A DNA stretch of 16,880 bases from Desulfonatronaceae bacterium UBA663. GTDB lineage: Bacteria; Desulfobacterota; Desulfovibrionia; Desulfovibrionales; Desulfonatronaceae. The translations under genes and the position numbers were made by a program. The notes beneath the pieces were generated by a model. It was not told where the DNA came from. It worked only from the letters and a program-made list of their open reading frames with translations, and did no database searches. Positions 1 through 7,470 of the stretch are shown here, in pieces. Within the stretch, counting starts at the first letter, position 1; the number at the start of each line of letters is the position of its first letter. The stretch is taken from positions 3,030 to 19,909 of the forward strand of contig DBNV01000092.1 of NCBI GenBank assembly GCA_002299865.1, given 5' to 3'.

Positions 1-82
1 TGGCAAGACGAGCGCGGAGAAGCGCAGGATATTTTTTTGCACTATGCTCAAGGTGCGGCCGGTTCGCCAAAGGAGGACCGCC

Positions 83-107
83 GCGTTACAACGCCGCGTT
101 GTAACGC
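83..107. repeat. Perfect 25-bp inverted repeat downstream of the TPR gene
   Basis: Two 12-bp arms, GCGTTACAACGC and GCGTTGTAACGC, flank a single central C. The site lies 11 bp beyond the stop codon of the minus-strand TPR gene. No T-run follows it on the minus strand, so it does not look like a classical intrinsic terminator. Such a tight dyad would suit a dimeric regulator's operator or a 3' RNA hairpin. Which of the two is unknown. Confidence 0.6.
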
Positions 108-118
108 TATGATTTTAC

Positions 119-679
119 TTAAGTGATCTGCAATTGCAATTCCTTGGCCGGTTCATAGCCGGAGTCGGCATCCAGCAGTTTTTGCAGCTCTTCTTGAGCC
201 TGTCCCACTTCGCCCAATTTGATCAGGCAACCGACCAGGGTGAAGCGGATCTCGCTCTTGTCCGGATTTAGTTCCAGGTAGTCCCGCAGGGGGGCGAGAA
301 TTGTTTTGAGGCGCTCCAGGACATGTCCGGCCTGGACCAGCCCGAACAGGGCCACGAGGTTCTCGGGGTTTTTCCGCAGGGCTTGCATGAAATGATCAAA
401 GGCGTCTTCCTGGGCGCCCAGCTCCATTTTCACCAAGCCCATGCCAGCTAGGGACTTGTCCGTGGCTTCGATGGCCGAGGCCTTGCGGTAAAGCGCCAGC
501 GCGTTTCGCAGGTCGCCCCGCTGCACGGCCACGGTGGCCAGGCCGAGATAGGGGTCCGGATAGGTTCCGTTGGAATTGGCCGCTTTTTCGTAGTATTGTT
601 CGGCCTTGTCCAATTCTCCCATGAACAGGTAGCACTCCCCGAGTTCCTTGTTGATTTCATAGTCAAAATGACTGGTCAT
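119..679 (-). CDS. Small tetratricopeptide-repeat protein, flagellar-locus associated
   Basis: A 186-residue soluble protein built almost entirely of TPR helices. Repeat units are visible around residues 5-38 (GECYLFMGELDKAEQYYEKA), 41-72 (LGLATVAVQRGDLRNALALYRKA), 75-106 and 143-175 (LVGCLIKLGEVGQAQEELQKLL). There is no signal peptide, membrane segment or catalytic domain, so it is probably a cytoplasmic protein-protein interaction module. The start ATG at 679 has a GGAG Shine-Dalgarno 8 nt upstream. It is divergent from flgB across a 250-bp gap, and a sigma-54-like promoter (761-776, minus strand) points at it. Its position suggests co-regulation with the flagellar operon, perhaps as an assembly or chaperone-like factor, but that role is inferred from neighbourhood only. 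The specific family is not recognised. Confidence 0.85.
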   Translation of the reverse strand: MTSHFDYEINKELGECYLFMGELDKAEQYYEKAANSNGTYPDPYLGLATVAVQRGDLRNALALYRKASAIEATDKSLAGMGLVKMELGAQEDAFDHFMQALRKNPENLVALFGLVQAGHVLERLKTILAPLRDYLELNPDKSEIRFTLVGCLIKLGEVGQAQEELQKLLDADSGYEPAKELQLQIT

Positions 680-760
680 GATGATTCTCCTTCTGGAAAA
701 ACGTTTTCATCATTTTCCGGGCGCTTTCGCCGCGATCTTGCGTGGATGCGTTGATTAAAT

Positions 761-776
761 TGCATCCTTCATGCCA
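761..776 (-). promoter_or_regulatory. Putative sigma-54 promoter for the TPR gene
   Basis: Read on the minus strand the sequence is TGGCATGAAGGATGCA. It has the invariant GG and GC dinucleotides separated by 10 bp, and matches TGGCACG-N4-TTGCW at all but two positions (C to T in the -24 box, first T of the -12 box to A). A start about 12 nt downstream of the GC would give a leader of roughly 70 nt before the ATG at 679. This is a motif match only. Confidence 0.45.
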
Positions 777-826
777 ACCCAGACTGCAAAGCTTGCCGGA
801 AAGCACCGTGCGCATCCTAAATGTTT

Positions 827-842
827 TGGAACGGGAGTTGCT
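827..842 (+). promoter_or_regulatory. Putative sigma-54 promoter of the flgB-fliI operon
   Basis: TGGAACGGGAGTTGCT matches the -24/-12 consensus TGGCACG-N4-TTGCW with a single mismatch (C to A at position 4) and exact GG-N10-GC spacing. It lies 88 bp upstream of the flgB ATG, which would give a leader of about 78 nt. Sigma-54 control of class-II flagellar genes is established in many polar flagellates. That this site is used here is inferred. Confidence 0.65.
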
Positions 843-930
843 AAAGGTTTCTGCAAGGAACGCTCGAAAAGTAATCCCTCGAAAGTGGCCCAAAAGACCG
901 ACACTCTTAAACGCAGGAGTAGTTTAAGCC

Positions 931-1341
931 ATGAAAAGTTTATTTCGACCACACATCCATTTGCAGGCCAAGGTATTGGATCTGCTTCTTGAACGTCAAA
1001 ATGTCGTCGCCGGAAACCTGGCGAACATCAAGACGCCTGGATTCAAGGCCCGACGACTGGAATTCGAAGAGGACCTCCAGGCAGCACTAGGGTTGGATGC
1101 CCGAGGCAGGATGGTCCGTACCAATCCCAAACATTTGCCCGCGCAATTTGATCCCCAATCCTTTTCCGCGGATTTCATCAAGAGTTTGACCCCCCGGGTT
1201 GTCCAGGGCAAGGACGCCGTGGACCTGGACAAAGAAATGGCGCTGATGGCTAAAAACACCATGTTTTACAACGCGGTGGTGACGACCTTGCGAAGGAATT
1301 TTGAAGGATTGAGGACCGTGATTACTGAAGGAGGCAGGTAA
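931..1341 (+). CDS. flgB: Flagellar basal-body proximal rod protein FlgB
   Basis: A 136-residue protein of the usual FlgB length. It forms part of the proximal rod that joins the MS ring to the drive shaft and is exported by the flagellar type III system without a cleaved signal peptide. The N-terminal rod motif is seen at residues 20-40 (LERQNVVAGNLANIKTPGFK), followed by the variable middle and the C-terminal helix (KEMALMAKNTMFYNAVVTTL) that packs into the rod coiled coil. The ATG at 931 is preceded by AGGAG 11 nt upstream. It is the first gene of the flgB-flgC-fliE-fliF-fliG-fliH-fliI run and its TAA overlaps the flgC ATG by one base (TAATG), so the two are probably translationally coupled. 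A strong sigma-54 promoter candidate lies at 827-842. Confidence 0.95.
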   Translation: MKSLFRPHIHLQAKVLDLLLERQNVVAGNLANIKTPGFKARRLEFEEDLQAALGLDARGRMVRTNPKHLPAQFDPQSFSADFIKSLTPRVVQGKDAVDLDKEMALMAKNTMFYNAVVTTLRRNFEGLRTVITEGGR

Positions 1342-1781
1342 TGGACTTCATGACCGCCTTGGATATCGGTGCTTCCGGGCTGAACGCACAACGCACCCAT
1401 ATCAACATCATCTCCATGAATCTGGCCAATGTGCACACCACCAGGACCCCGGAGGGCGGCCCCTATCGCCGCAAAAGCGTGGTCTTTCAATCCCAGCCCC
1501 TGGATTCCGAGTTCACCAAGGCCATGCGCACCGCACTGGAGCGAGAAGTCAAGGGCGTCAAAGTGATCGGGGTGGTCACTGATCAGCGCCCCTTTAAAAT
1601 GGTGTACGACCCCGGGCATCCGGACGCGAACGCCCTGGGTTACGTCAGTCTTCCAGACATCAACGTGGTGGAGGAGATGGCCAATATGATGACCGCGTTG
1701 CGCACGTACGAGGCCAACGCGTCCACCATCTCCTCGGTGAAAGCCATGTTCGCAAGGGCCTTGGAATTGGGGGCTCGATAA
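1341..1781 (+). CDS. flgC: Flagellar basal-body rod protein FlgC
   Basis: A 146-residue proximal rod protein of typical family length. The N-terminal signature is clear: LDIGASGLNAQRTHINIISM followed by NLANVHTTRTPEGGPYRRK (residues about 29-47), the FlgC version of the rod/hook ANAxTT motif. The C-terminal helix (INVVEEMANMMTALRTYEAN, then the SVKAMFARAL segment) is the other half of the rod coiled coil. The start ATG overlaps the flgB stop by one base and uses the GGAGG inside the flgB 3' end (about 1330-1334). FlgC assembles onto FliE/FlgB after export by the FliF-H-I machinery encoded just downstream. Nothing unusual is seen. Confidence 0.96.
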   Translation: MDFMTALDIGASGLNAQRTHINIISMNLANVHTTRTPEGGPYRRKSVVFQSQPLDSEFTKAMRTALEREVKGVKVIGVVTDQRPFKMVYDPGHPDANALGYVSLPDINVVEEMANMMTALRTYEANASTISSVKAMFARALELGAR

Positions 1782-1825
1782 TCTTGTTACAAGGCGTGAA
1801 ATTGTTCTTCGCGGAGGTATAGAGC

Positions 1826-2134
1826 ATGTCCATCACTCCCCTGGCCCTGAAGGCCTATGCCCAAGCCGCTCAGTCTCCCTCCTCCAAGGAGACCACCACC
1901 GGCCATGTGAATTCGAGACCTTTTTCCGACACCATGCAGGACTCTCTGAAAAGCGTGAACCACCTTCAGAAGGAGTCCACCGCCATGATCGAGTCCTTTG
2001 CTTCCGGCAAACGGCAGAATGTGCATGAACTGATGATCGCCATGCAGAAATCCAGCCTGGCCATGAGCATGACGTCAGCAGTGCGCAACAAGCTTTTGGA
2101 AGCGTACAGGGAAGTAATGCGCATGCCGCTCTAG
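1826..2134 (+). CDS. fliE: Flagellar hook-basal body protein FliE
   Basis: A 102-residue protein, the standard FliE length. FliE is the adaptor between the FliF MS ring and the FlgB/FlgC rod and is the first substrate of the export apparatus. The low-complexity N-terminus (residues 1-35, rich in A, S and T) is followed by the conserved C-terminal helical half, including KSVNHLQKESTAMIESFASG and the typical NVHELMIAMQKSSLAMSM block. It ends with the LLEAYREVMRMPL tail (family pattern Y-x-E-[IV]-M-R-M). A strong Shine-Dalgarno, CGGAGGT, sits at 1812-1818 before the ATG at 1826. A 44-bp spacer separates it from flgC and 28 bp from fliF. Confidence 0.95.
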   Translation: MSITPLALKAYAQAAQSPSSKETTTGHVNSRPFSDTMQDSLKSVNHLQKESTAMIESFASGKRQNVHELMIAMQKSSLAMSMTSAVRNKLLEAYREVMRMPL

Positions 2135-2162
2135 ACTTAGATGGGCGAATAAGGAGAAGAAC

Positions 2163-3767
2163 ATGTCTTCTTTTCTGAATAATTTACAGGCAAAAATTCT
2201 GCATCTCTGGAACAATACCACAGTCCCTCAGCGGATCATGGTCGGCGGCATCATTGCTTCGGCGCTGCTGATCTTTTTTTTACTGATTTACTGGATAGGA
2301 CGTCCTGAATACAGCGTGTTGTACGACCGGCTGGCACCGGAGGACGCCGGCCGGATCATAGAAAGGCTGGAAACCGACAAGGAGTCGTTTAGGCTAGCGA
2401 ACAACGGGCAGACTATCCTGGTTCCGGCGCACCGGGTGCATGAACTGCGTCTGCGCATGGCCGGTGAAGGCATATTGCGCGGTTCCGGGCTTGGTTTCGA
2501 GTTATTCGACGACCTCAAGCTCGGTCAAACAGACTACATTCAGCGGATCAACTTTCAACGAGCCCTGCAGGGAGAACTGGCCCGGACTATTTCCGGGTTC
2601 ACGGAGGTGGAGAGTGCTCGGGTTCATTTGGTCATTCCACACCGCAGCCTGTTCATCGAAGAGCAGACCCCTCCTTCGGCGGCGGTGGTTCTAACCATGG
2701 TCCAGGGGGCGAGGCTGGACAATCGTCAGGTGCAAAGCGTGGTCAATCTGGTGGCCTCAGCGGTGGAAGGGCTGAGCCTGGACCAGATCACGGTTTCGGA
2801 CACCGCCGGACACCTGCTCTACCAGCCCCAAGCCCCGGACTCCATCGCGGGCGTGACCAGCACACAACTGGAGTACAAGCTGTCACTGGAACAGAGTCTG
2901 GAGCGGCGCATTGTTCAAATGCTTTCGCCTATCATCGGTCACGGTCAGGTCATCGCCAAGGTGAATACGAATCTGGATTTCAGCCAGCGTACGATTTTCA
3001 AGGAACTTTTCGATCCGGACGTTACTGTGGTGCGCAGCGAACAAACAAGCGACGAATCCAGCCGGGGGCAAGCCAACCTGGAAACCGGAGTGCCTGAGCC
3101 GGCCTTTCGCGGCGAGGGGGTCACCGGACAGGGTACGCTTCAAGAAGCCACGAGGAGTTCCTCCACGACCAATTTCGAGATTAATCGAGAGGAGCGGCGG
3201 ACCGTTCTGCCCATCGGCGAGTTGCAACGCTTAAGCGTGGCAGTTATCGTGGATGGAAGGCATGAGCCCACCCCGGACGGCAAAGGGCATACTTTCACGC
3301 CTCGCGGCATCGAGGAATTGCAGCGCATTGAACAACTGATCAAGAACGCCGTGGGGTTCGACGCGGCCCGGGGCGACAGCGTGCAAGTTTCCAGCATTTC
3401 CTTTGGTGAGCCCGAACTGGTGCCGGTGCCTACGCTCGCGGACAGCATCATGAGCTACGCCAGTCAGTTCGGCAAGCCGATCCTGATCTTCATATTGGCC
3501 TTGCTGTTCCTGCTCCTGGTGATCCGGCCCGCGGTGCTGACCATGATCAGGCCCCGCGTGGCCGAACAGGAGGAGGCCGATCCCGCGGCCCTGCTTGCTT
3601 CGAAGGAGCGCCTGGCCCTGGAAGAGGCGGGACTTCAAGATTCCGAGGCCATGTTGGCCCAGCGCCGATTTGATGCGTTGAAGGAGACCACAATGCAGTT
3701 GTTCCAGAAGGATCTGGAGCAGAGCGTCAACGTGTTGAAAGTCTGGTTAAAAGAGGAGAGCGTCTAA
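2163..3767 (+). CDS. fliF: Flagellar MS-ring protein FliF
   Basis: A 534-residue inner-membrane protein that polymerises into the MS ring, the base on which motor and export gate are built. The N-terminal membrane helix is at residues about 26-45 (VGGIIASALLIFFLLIYWIG). Periplasmic ring-building motifs follow (YSVLYDRLAPEDAGRIIERL; QTDYIQRINFQRALQGELAR; SARVHLVIPHRSLF). The second membrane helix is at about 439-460 (PILIFILALLFLLLVIRPA). The cytoplasmic C-terminus (KETTMQLFQKDLEQSVNVLK) is the part that binds FliG. The ATG at 2163 has an AAGGAG Shine-Dalgarno about 7 nt upstream. Only 2 bp separate its stop from the fliG GTG, fitting the tight stoichiometric coupling of FliF and FliG. Length and domain order are typical. 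Confidence 0.97.
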   Translation: MSSFLNNLQAKILHLWNNTTVPQRIMVGGIIASALLIFFLLIYWIGRPEYSVLYDRLAPEDAGRIIERLETDKESFRLANNGQTILVPAHRVHELRLRMAGEGILRGSGLGFELFDDLKLGQTDYIQRINFQRALQGELARTISGFTEVESARVHLVIPHRSLFIEEQTPPSAAVVLTMVQGARLDNRQVQSVVNLVASAVEGLSLDQITVSDTAGHLLYQPQAPDSIAGVTSTQLEYKLSLEQSLERRIVQMLSPIIGHGQVIAKVNTNLDFSQRTIFKELFDPDVTVVRSEQTSDESSRGQANLETGVPEPAFRGEGVTGQGTLQEATRSSSTTNFEINREERRTVLPIGELQRLSVAVIVDGRHEPTPDGKGHTFTPRGIEELQRIEQLIKNAVGFDAARGDSVQVSSISFGEPELVPVPTLADSIMSYASQFGKPILIFILALLFLLLVIRPAVLTMIRPRVAEQEEADPAALLASKERLALEEAGLQDSEAMLAQRRFDALKETTMQLFQKDLEQSVNVLKVWLKEESV

Positions 3768-3769
3768 AG

Positions 3770-4771
3770 GTGGCTGAAGAAATTTCCGGGCCGCGGAAGA
3801 CTGCCGTCCTGCTTCTGGCATTGGGCGACAAGTACGCCACGGACGTACTCAAACGCCTGGATCGCCGCGAAATCGCCAAGGTCAGCAAGGCCATGGTGGA
3901 AATGGATTCCGCCCCCAAGGAGATGATCGAGGAGGTGCTCAAGGAGTTCAACCAGGTCCTGACCTTGGGCGAGAGCATGCTCATGGGCAGCCCGGACCGG
4001 GTCCGGAAGATGCTGCAAGGGTTGGACAGCGAGACAGCCAAGTACGTTCTGGACCTGTTGGACATGGACTCCGGCCCGGTCCCGTTCAAGGCATTGGAAA
4101 ACGTCAGCCCCAAGATACTCGCGCAGATTCTGCGCAACGAACATCCCCAGACTCTGGCCTTAATCCTGGGGCACCTGGATCCGGAGCAGGCCGCCGGCTT
4201 GTTGCAAAACCTGCCTTCGGGCGTGCGGCCCGAAGTGTTGATCCGACTAGCTAAGCTGGAGGCCGTGCCCGAAGACATGCTCATGGAGGTGGACAAGGTA
4301 TTGGAACGACAACTTCTGGCCATGGGCGGACGGGAAGGACGCAAGGTCGGCGGCGTGCCTTTGGTGGCCGAGATTCTCAACGCCGTGGATCGCTCAACGG
4401 AAGAGAAAGTGTTGTCCGACATCGGAGAGGAATCCGCACAACTGGCCGAGGAGATCAGGCAGCTGATGTTCGTATTTGAGGACATCAAGCAACTCGACGA
4501 CCGCAGCATTCGGGAACTGCTCAAGGAGATCAGCAACGACGAATTGATCCTGGCCTTGAAGGGCGCTTCCGAAGACCTTAAGGACAAGTTCTTCTCCAAT
4601 CTTTCCGAGCGGGCCGCGACCATGATCCGTGAAGATCTGGAAATTATGGGGCCGGTGAAGTTGTCCAACGTGGAAGCCGCGCAAATGAACATTGTCAAGG
4701 TGGTGCGCCGTCTGGAGGCCGAGGATCGGATCATCGTCGCCGGCAAGGGAGGCGGTGATGTCCTTGTCTAA
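3770..4771 (+). CDS. fliG: Flagellar motor switch protein FliG (GTG start)
   Basis: A 333-residue cytoplasmic rotor protein that couples torque from the stator to the MS ring and switches rotation sense with FliM/FliN. The N-terminal FliF-binding domain begins GPRKTAVLLLALGDKYATDVL. The middle domain carries the EHPQ motif at residues 124-127 (EHPQTLALILGHLDPEQAAG). The C-terminal torque domain begins at MFVFEDIKQLDDRSIRELL and contains the charged helix that contacts MotA (LALKGASEDLKDKFFSNLSE). The start is GTG at 3770, with a GAGGAG ribosome site inside the fliF 3' end (about 3753-3758). The 3' end overlaps fliH by 14 bp. Confidence 0.97.
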   Translation: MAEEISGPRKTAVLLLALGDKYATDVLKRLDRREIAKVSKAMVEMDSAPKEMIEEVLKEFNQVLTLGESMLMGSPDRVRKMLQGLDSETAKYVLDLLDMDSGPVPFKALENVSPKILAQILRNEHPQTLALILGHLDPEQAAGLLQNLPSGVRPEVLIRLAKLEAVPEDMLMEVDKVLERQLLAMGGREGRKVGGVPLVAEILNAVDRSTEEKVLSDIGEESAQLAEEIRQLMFVFEDIKQLDDRSIRELLKEISNDELILALKGASEDLKDKFFSNLSERAATMIREDLEIMGPVKLSNVEAAQMNIVKVVRRLEAEDRIIVAGKGGGDVLV

Positions 4772-5492
4772 CGGTGGCACAATGTCGGTTTCGTCCGTTG
4801 CGACCGGAAGGATCATCATCGGCCCCAAGAGCGCCGGCTTGGCGGAATTGACGTTGAACAGCGCCCGGCAAGCGGCCTTGAACCTGGAGGCGGAGGAAGA
4901 CTACCTGGAGCGGGTGCGCAACAAAGCCCAGGACATGGCCAAGGAAATTCTGTCCCAGGCCATGGTTGAGGCGGAGCGGCTACGCAAGCAGGCCTGGGAG
5001 CAGGGGCGGCTGGAAGACGGAAAAAAAGCCGCAGCCGAGATGAAAAAGATCAAAGAGCAGAAGGCGCGGGAATGCAAGGCCCTGCTGGAGTCCATGCGTC
5101 GGGCCGGCCAGGACGTCTGGCGTTCCCAGCGCCGGGATTTGGTGTTGCTGGTACAGATCATGGTGGAAAAGATTCTTGCTGTGGAGCTGAACGCGAATCG
5201 TCGGGAAAGCTTGGCCAGTCTCCTGGATCAAGCTGTGGACGTGATGGACGCACAGCGCCGGGTTGTGATCATGGTCCATCCTCGGGATGCAGACCTAATG
5301 GAAGAACTGCTTAAACAGGCCAAGGCTAATGGCGGAGGGCTGGAGAACTGCAAGGTCAAGACTGATGAAGGCCTTGAGCCCGGCGGTCTGCTTCTGGAGT
5401 GCGACCACGGCATGGTGGACAACACCATTGCCTCGCGCAAGGCCAGCCTCCAGGGTATCCTGGACCAACTCACACTGGAGGAGACAAGCTAA
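4758..5492 (+). CDS. fliH: Flagellar assembly/export regulator FliH
   Basis: FliH is the peripheral stalk-like partner that holds the export ATPase FliI at the export gate; it is homologous to V/F-ATPase E and b/delta subunits. The chosen start, ATG 4758 (MSLSNGGTMSV), gives 244 residues and sits 5 nt after a GGGAGG ribosome site (4747-4752) within fliG. The reading frame is open further upstream, but that part overlaps the fliG coding sequence. A long charged helix with coiled-coil character covers residues about 42-110, followed by the C-terminal globular half (VVIMVHPRDADLMEELL and the GLEPGGLLLECDHGMVDNTI segment), which is well conserved in FliH/YscL proteins. The stop (TAA) is immediately followed by the fliI ATG. 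Confidence 0.93.
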   Translation: MSLSNGGTMSVSSVATGRIIIGPKSAGLAELTLNSARQAALNLEAEEDYLERVRNKAQDMAKEILSQAMVEAERLRKQAWEQGRLEDGKKAAAEMKKIKEQKARECKALLESMRRAGQDVWRSQRRDLVLLVQIMVEKILAVELNANRRESLASLLDQAVDVMDAQRRVVIMVHPRDADLMEELLKQAKANGGGLENCKVKTDEGLEPGGLLLECDHGMVDNTIASRKASLQGILDQLTLEETS

Positions 5493-6818
5493 ATGGGGCT
5501 TGGCCCGCAAAGTTGCATCTCCGTGCTCAAAGATACCGATCCGGTCAGGACGTTCGGCAAGGTGTCCAAGGTTGTCGGGCTACTGGTGGAGGGCCGGGGC
5601 ATGAAAGCCCCTCTGGGTTCTTTTTGCCGGCTGCTTTCCGACGAACAACGGGAGGGAATCCCGGCGGAGGTGGTGGGCTTTCGCAACGGTTCGGTTTTGT
5701 TCATGCCCTACGGCGAGATGCGCGGCATCCGGCCGGGGAGTCTGATCCAAAATTCTAACACCCCGCCGCTTTTTCCGGTAGGCGGGCTGCTGCTGGGCCG
5801 AGTGGTGGACGCCTTTGGCCAACCCATGGATTCCGGGCCCAAGCTGACGCCTTCGCGCTATTATCCCCTGCATGCTCAACCACTCAATCCTTTGAAGCGT
5901 CCACGCATTCATGAACCCATGGACGTGGGCATCCGGTCCATCAACGGATTGCTGACCCTGGGCAAGGGCCAACGCGTGGGCATCATGGCCGGGTCCGGGG
6001 TGGGCAAGAGCACGCTCATGGGCATGATCGCCCGGTACACCAAGGCGGACATTAACGTTATCGCTCTGGTGGGCGAGCGGGGCCGCGAGGTTCTGGATTT
6101 CATGGAAAAGGATCTGGGTCCGGAAGGCTTGGCCCGGTCCGTGCTGGTGGTGGCTACCAGCGAACAGGGGCCGCTGGTGCGGATGCGCGCGGCCTTTGCG
6201 GCCACGGCCATTGCCGAGTTTTTTCGAGACAAGGGCAAGGATGTGATCCTGATGATGGATTCCGCGACCCGGTTCGCCATGGCGGCCCGGGAAGTGGGTC
6301 TAGCCGTAGGTGAGCCGCCCACCACCAGGGGGTACACGCCCACGGTATTCGCCATGCTGCCCAGATTGCTGGAGCGCGCCGGCACCAGCGAACATGGCAG
6401 CATTACAGGTATTTATACAGTGCTGGTGGAAGGGGATGATTTTTCCGAGCCCGTGGCGGATGCGGTACGCTCCATTCTGGACGGGCATATCGTGCTCACG
6501 AGGGAACTGGCGGACCAGGGGCACTATCCGGCCATTGACGTGCTCAAAAGCATCAGCAGGCTGCGCGCCGACGTGACCCCGCCGGAAGTGATCCACATCG
6601 GCCAAGAACTGATAAAGAACCTGGCCACGTTCAAGCGGGTCGAGGACATGGTCAACATCGGCGCCTATGCCAAGGGCAGCAGCAGGGAAATCGACGCGGC
6701 TTTGCAACTGATCGATCCCATCCGCGATTATCTAAGGCAGCAAGTACATGAGCGCCAGTCGCTGGAGGAGAGTTTCGCGGCCCTGCGCTCCATCCTGGGA
6801 AAAACCTTCGCCAAATAG
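5493..6818 (+). CDS. fliI: Flagellum-specific export ATPase FliI
   Basis: A 441-residue F1-beta-like ATPase that energises and orders export of rod, hook and filament subunits with FliH. The Walker A motif is at residues 167-174 (GSGVGKST). Walker B ends at Asp256 (DVILMMDSATRFAMAAREVG). They are followed by the FliI/YscN hallmarks GEPPTTRGYTPTVF and LVEGDDFSEPVADAVRSILD, and GHIVLTRELADQGHYPAIDV. The N-terminal beta-barrel region (about 1-95) and the C-terminal bundle are both present, so the gene is full length. The ATG directly abuts the fliH stop with a GGAGGA ribosome site at 5476-5483. fliJ, which commonly follows fliI, is not visible in the next 133 bp or beyond in this window. Confidence 0.97.
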   Translation: MGLGPQSCISVLKDTDPVRTFGKVSKVVGLLVEGRGMKAPLGSFCRLLSDEQREGIPAEVVGFRNGSVLFMPYGEMRGIRPGSLIQNSNTPPLFPVGGLLLGRVVDAFGQPMDSGPKLTPSRYYPLHAQPLNPLKRPRIHEPMDVGIRSINGLLTLGKGQRVGIMAGSGVGKSTLMGMIARYTKADINVIALVGERGREVLDFMEKDLGPEGLARSVLVVATSEQGPLVRMRAAFAATAIAEFFRDKGKDVILMMDSATRFAMAAREVGLAVGEPPTTRGYTPTVFAMLPRLLERAGTSEHGSITGIYTVLVEGDDFSEPVADAVRSILDGHIVLTRELADQGHYPAIDVLKSISRLRADVTPPEVIHIGQELIKNLATFKRVEDMVNIGAYAKGSSREIDAALQLIDPIRDYLRQQVHERQSLEESFAALRSILGKTFAK

Positions 6819-6951
6819 ATGACATCATGCCTGGACGCCTCACCGGGTTGATCATTGCTTAGGACGCTATAGCGGTTGCGGGAGGTCAGCGGTTCAAGGA
6901 ACATCGGCATGAATCATGTCAAACACACCTGCCAAATACAATGGATAAGTC

Positions 6952-7470
6952 ATGGCCAAGATAGTCGCGGTTTGCACGAGCGAAAAAAAAGGACAGCGCA
7001 AGAAAAACACGGGCCAGGGCATGCTGGTGGCCGAGCATGGATTGGAGGGCGACGCCCATGCCGGTCCGTGGCCTCGACAGGTGAGCCTTCTGGCCCTGGA
7101 AAGCATCAGGAAGATGCAGGCTGCCGGGCTCAAGGTCGGGCCCGGGGATTTTGCGGAAAACCTAACCACGGAAGGCATTGATTTGCCCGAATTGCCCTTG
7201 GGTACGAAACTGCGCATTGGCGACACCGCCTTAAGCGAAGTGACCCAGATCGGCAAGGAGTGTCATACGCGCTGCGCTATTTTTCATCAGGCCGGAGATT
7301 GCGTGATGCCCAGGGAAGGCATCTTCATGCGCGTGCTTGTCGGCGGTCCTGTCCGGGTCGGTGATGCGGTGGAGGTGGTCACTGCGACCATGATTACTGC
7401 GCCCAGTGGATCAAGCCCAGCGAGTGGGGATCCAAAAGCAGCGGATGGTTGGGCAACATGCGTACGGTGA
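6952..7470 (+). CDS. MOSC-domain protein
   Basis: A 172-residue protein whose residues about 20-143 are a MOSC domain, the C-terminal fold of molybdenum-cofactor sulfurases that is found alone in small enzymes handling sulfur or Moco. Seen in the sequence are HGLEGDAHAGPWPRQVSLLA, the core PGDFAENLTTEGIDLPELP, and a triple-cysteine stretch (C104, C108, C117 in KECHTRCAIF and AGDCVMPREGIFMRV). The first of these is at the usual position of the catalytic MOSC cysteine. This cysteine-rich form resembles MOSC domains that are elsewhere fused to MogA/MoaB. A role in Mo/W cofactor biology would suit the AOR gene in this window but is inference. The ribosome site is weak (GGATAAG). The last ~26 residues (from TATMITAPSG) overlap the convergent glgP 3' end by 77 bp and are probably unstructured. 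Confidence 0.85.
   Translation: MAKIVAVCTSEKKGQRKKNTGQGMLVAEHGLEGDAHAGPWPRQVSLLALESIRKMQAAGLKVGPGDFAENLTTEGIDLPELPLGTKLRIGDTALSEVTQIGKECHTRCAIFHQAGDCVMPREGIFMRVLVGGPVRVGDAVEVVTATMITAPSGSSPASGDPKAADGWATCVR

Noticed and set aside
3727..4746. 339-codon minus-strand frame
   Set aside because: It is antisense to fliG and is Ser/Arg-rich, as expected for a shadow of a GC-rich gene.
4692..4757. N-terminal extension of fliH to ATG 4692
   Set aside because: It overlaps the conserved fliG 3' end, has no ribosome site, and its residues are unlike FliH; ATG 4758 has GGGAGG at the right distance.
6841..6900. Possible terminator hairpin after fliI
   Set aside because: Only a 10-bp CGCTATAGCG palindrome without a T-run is visible, which is too weak to call.
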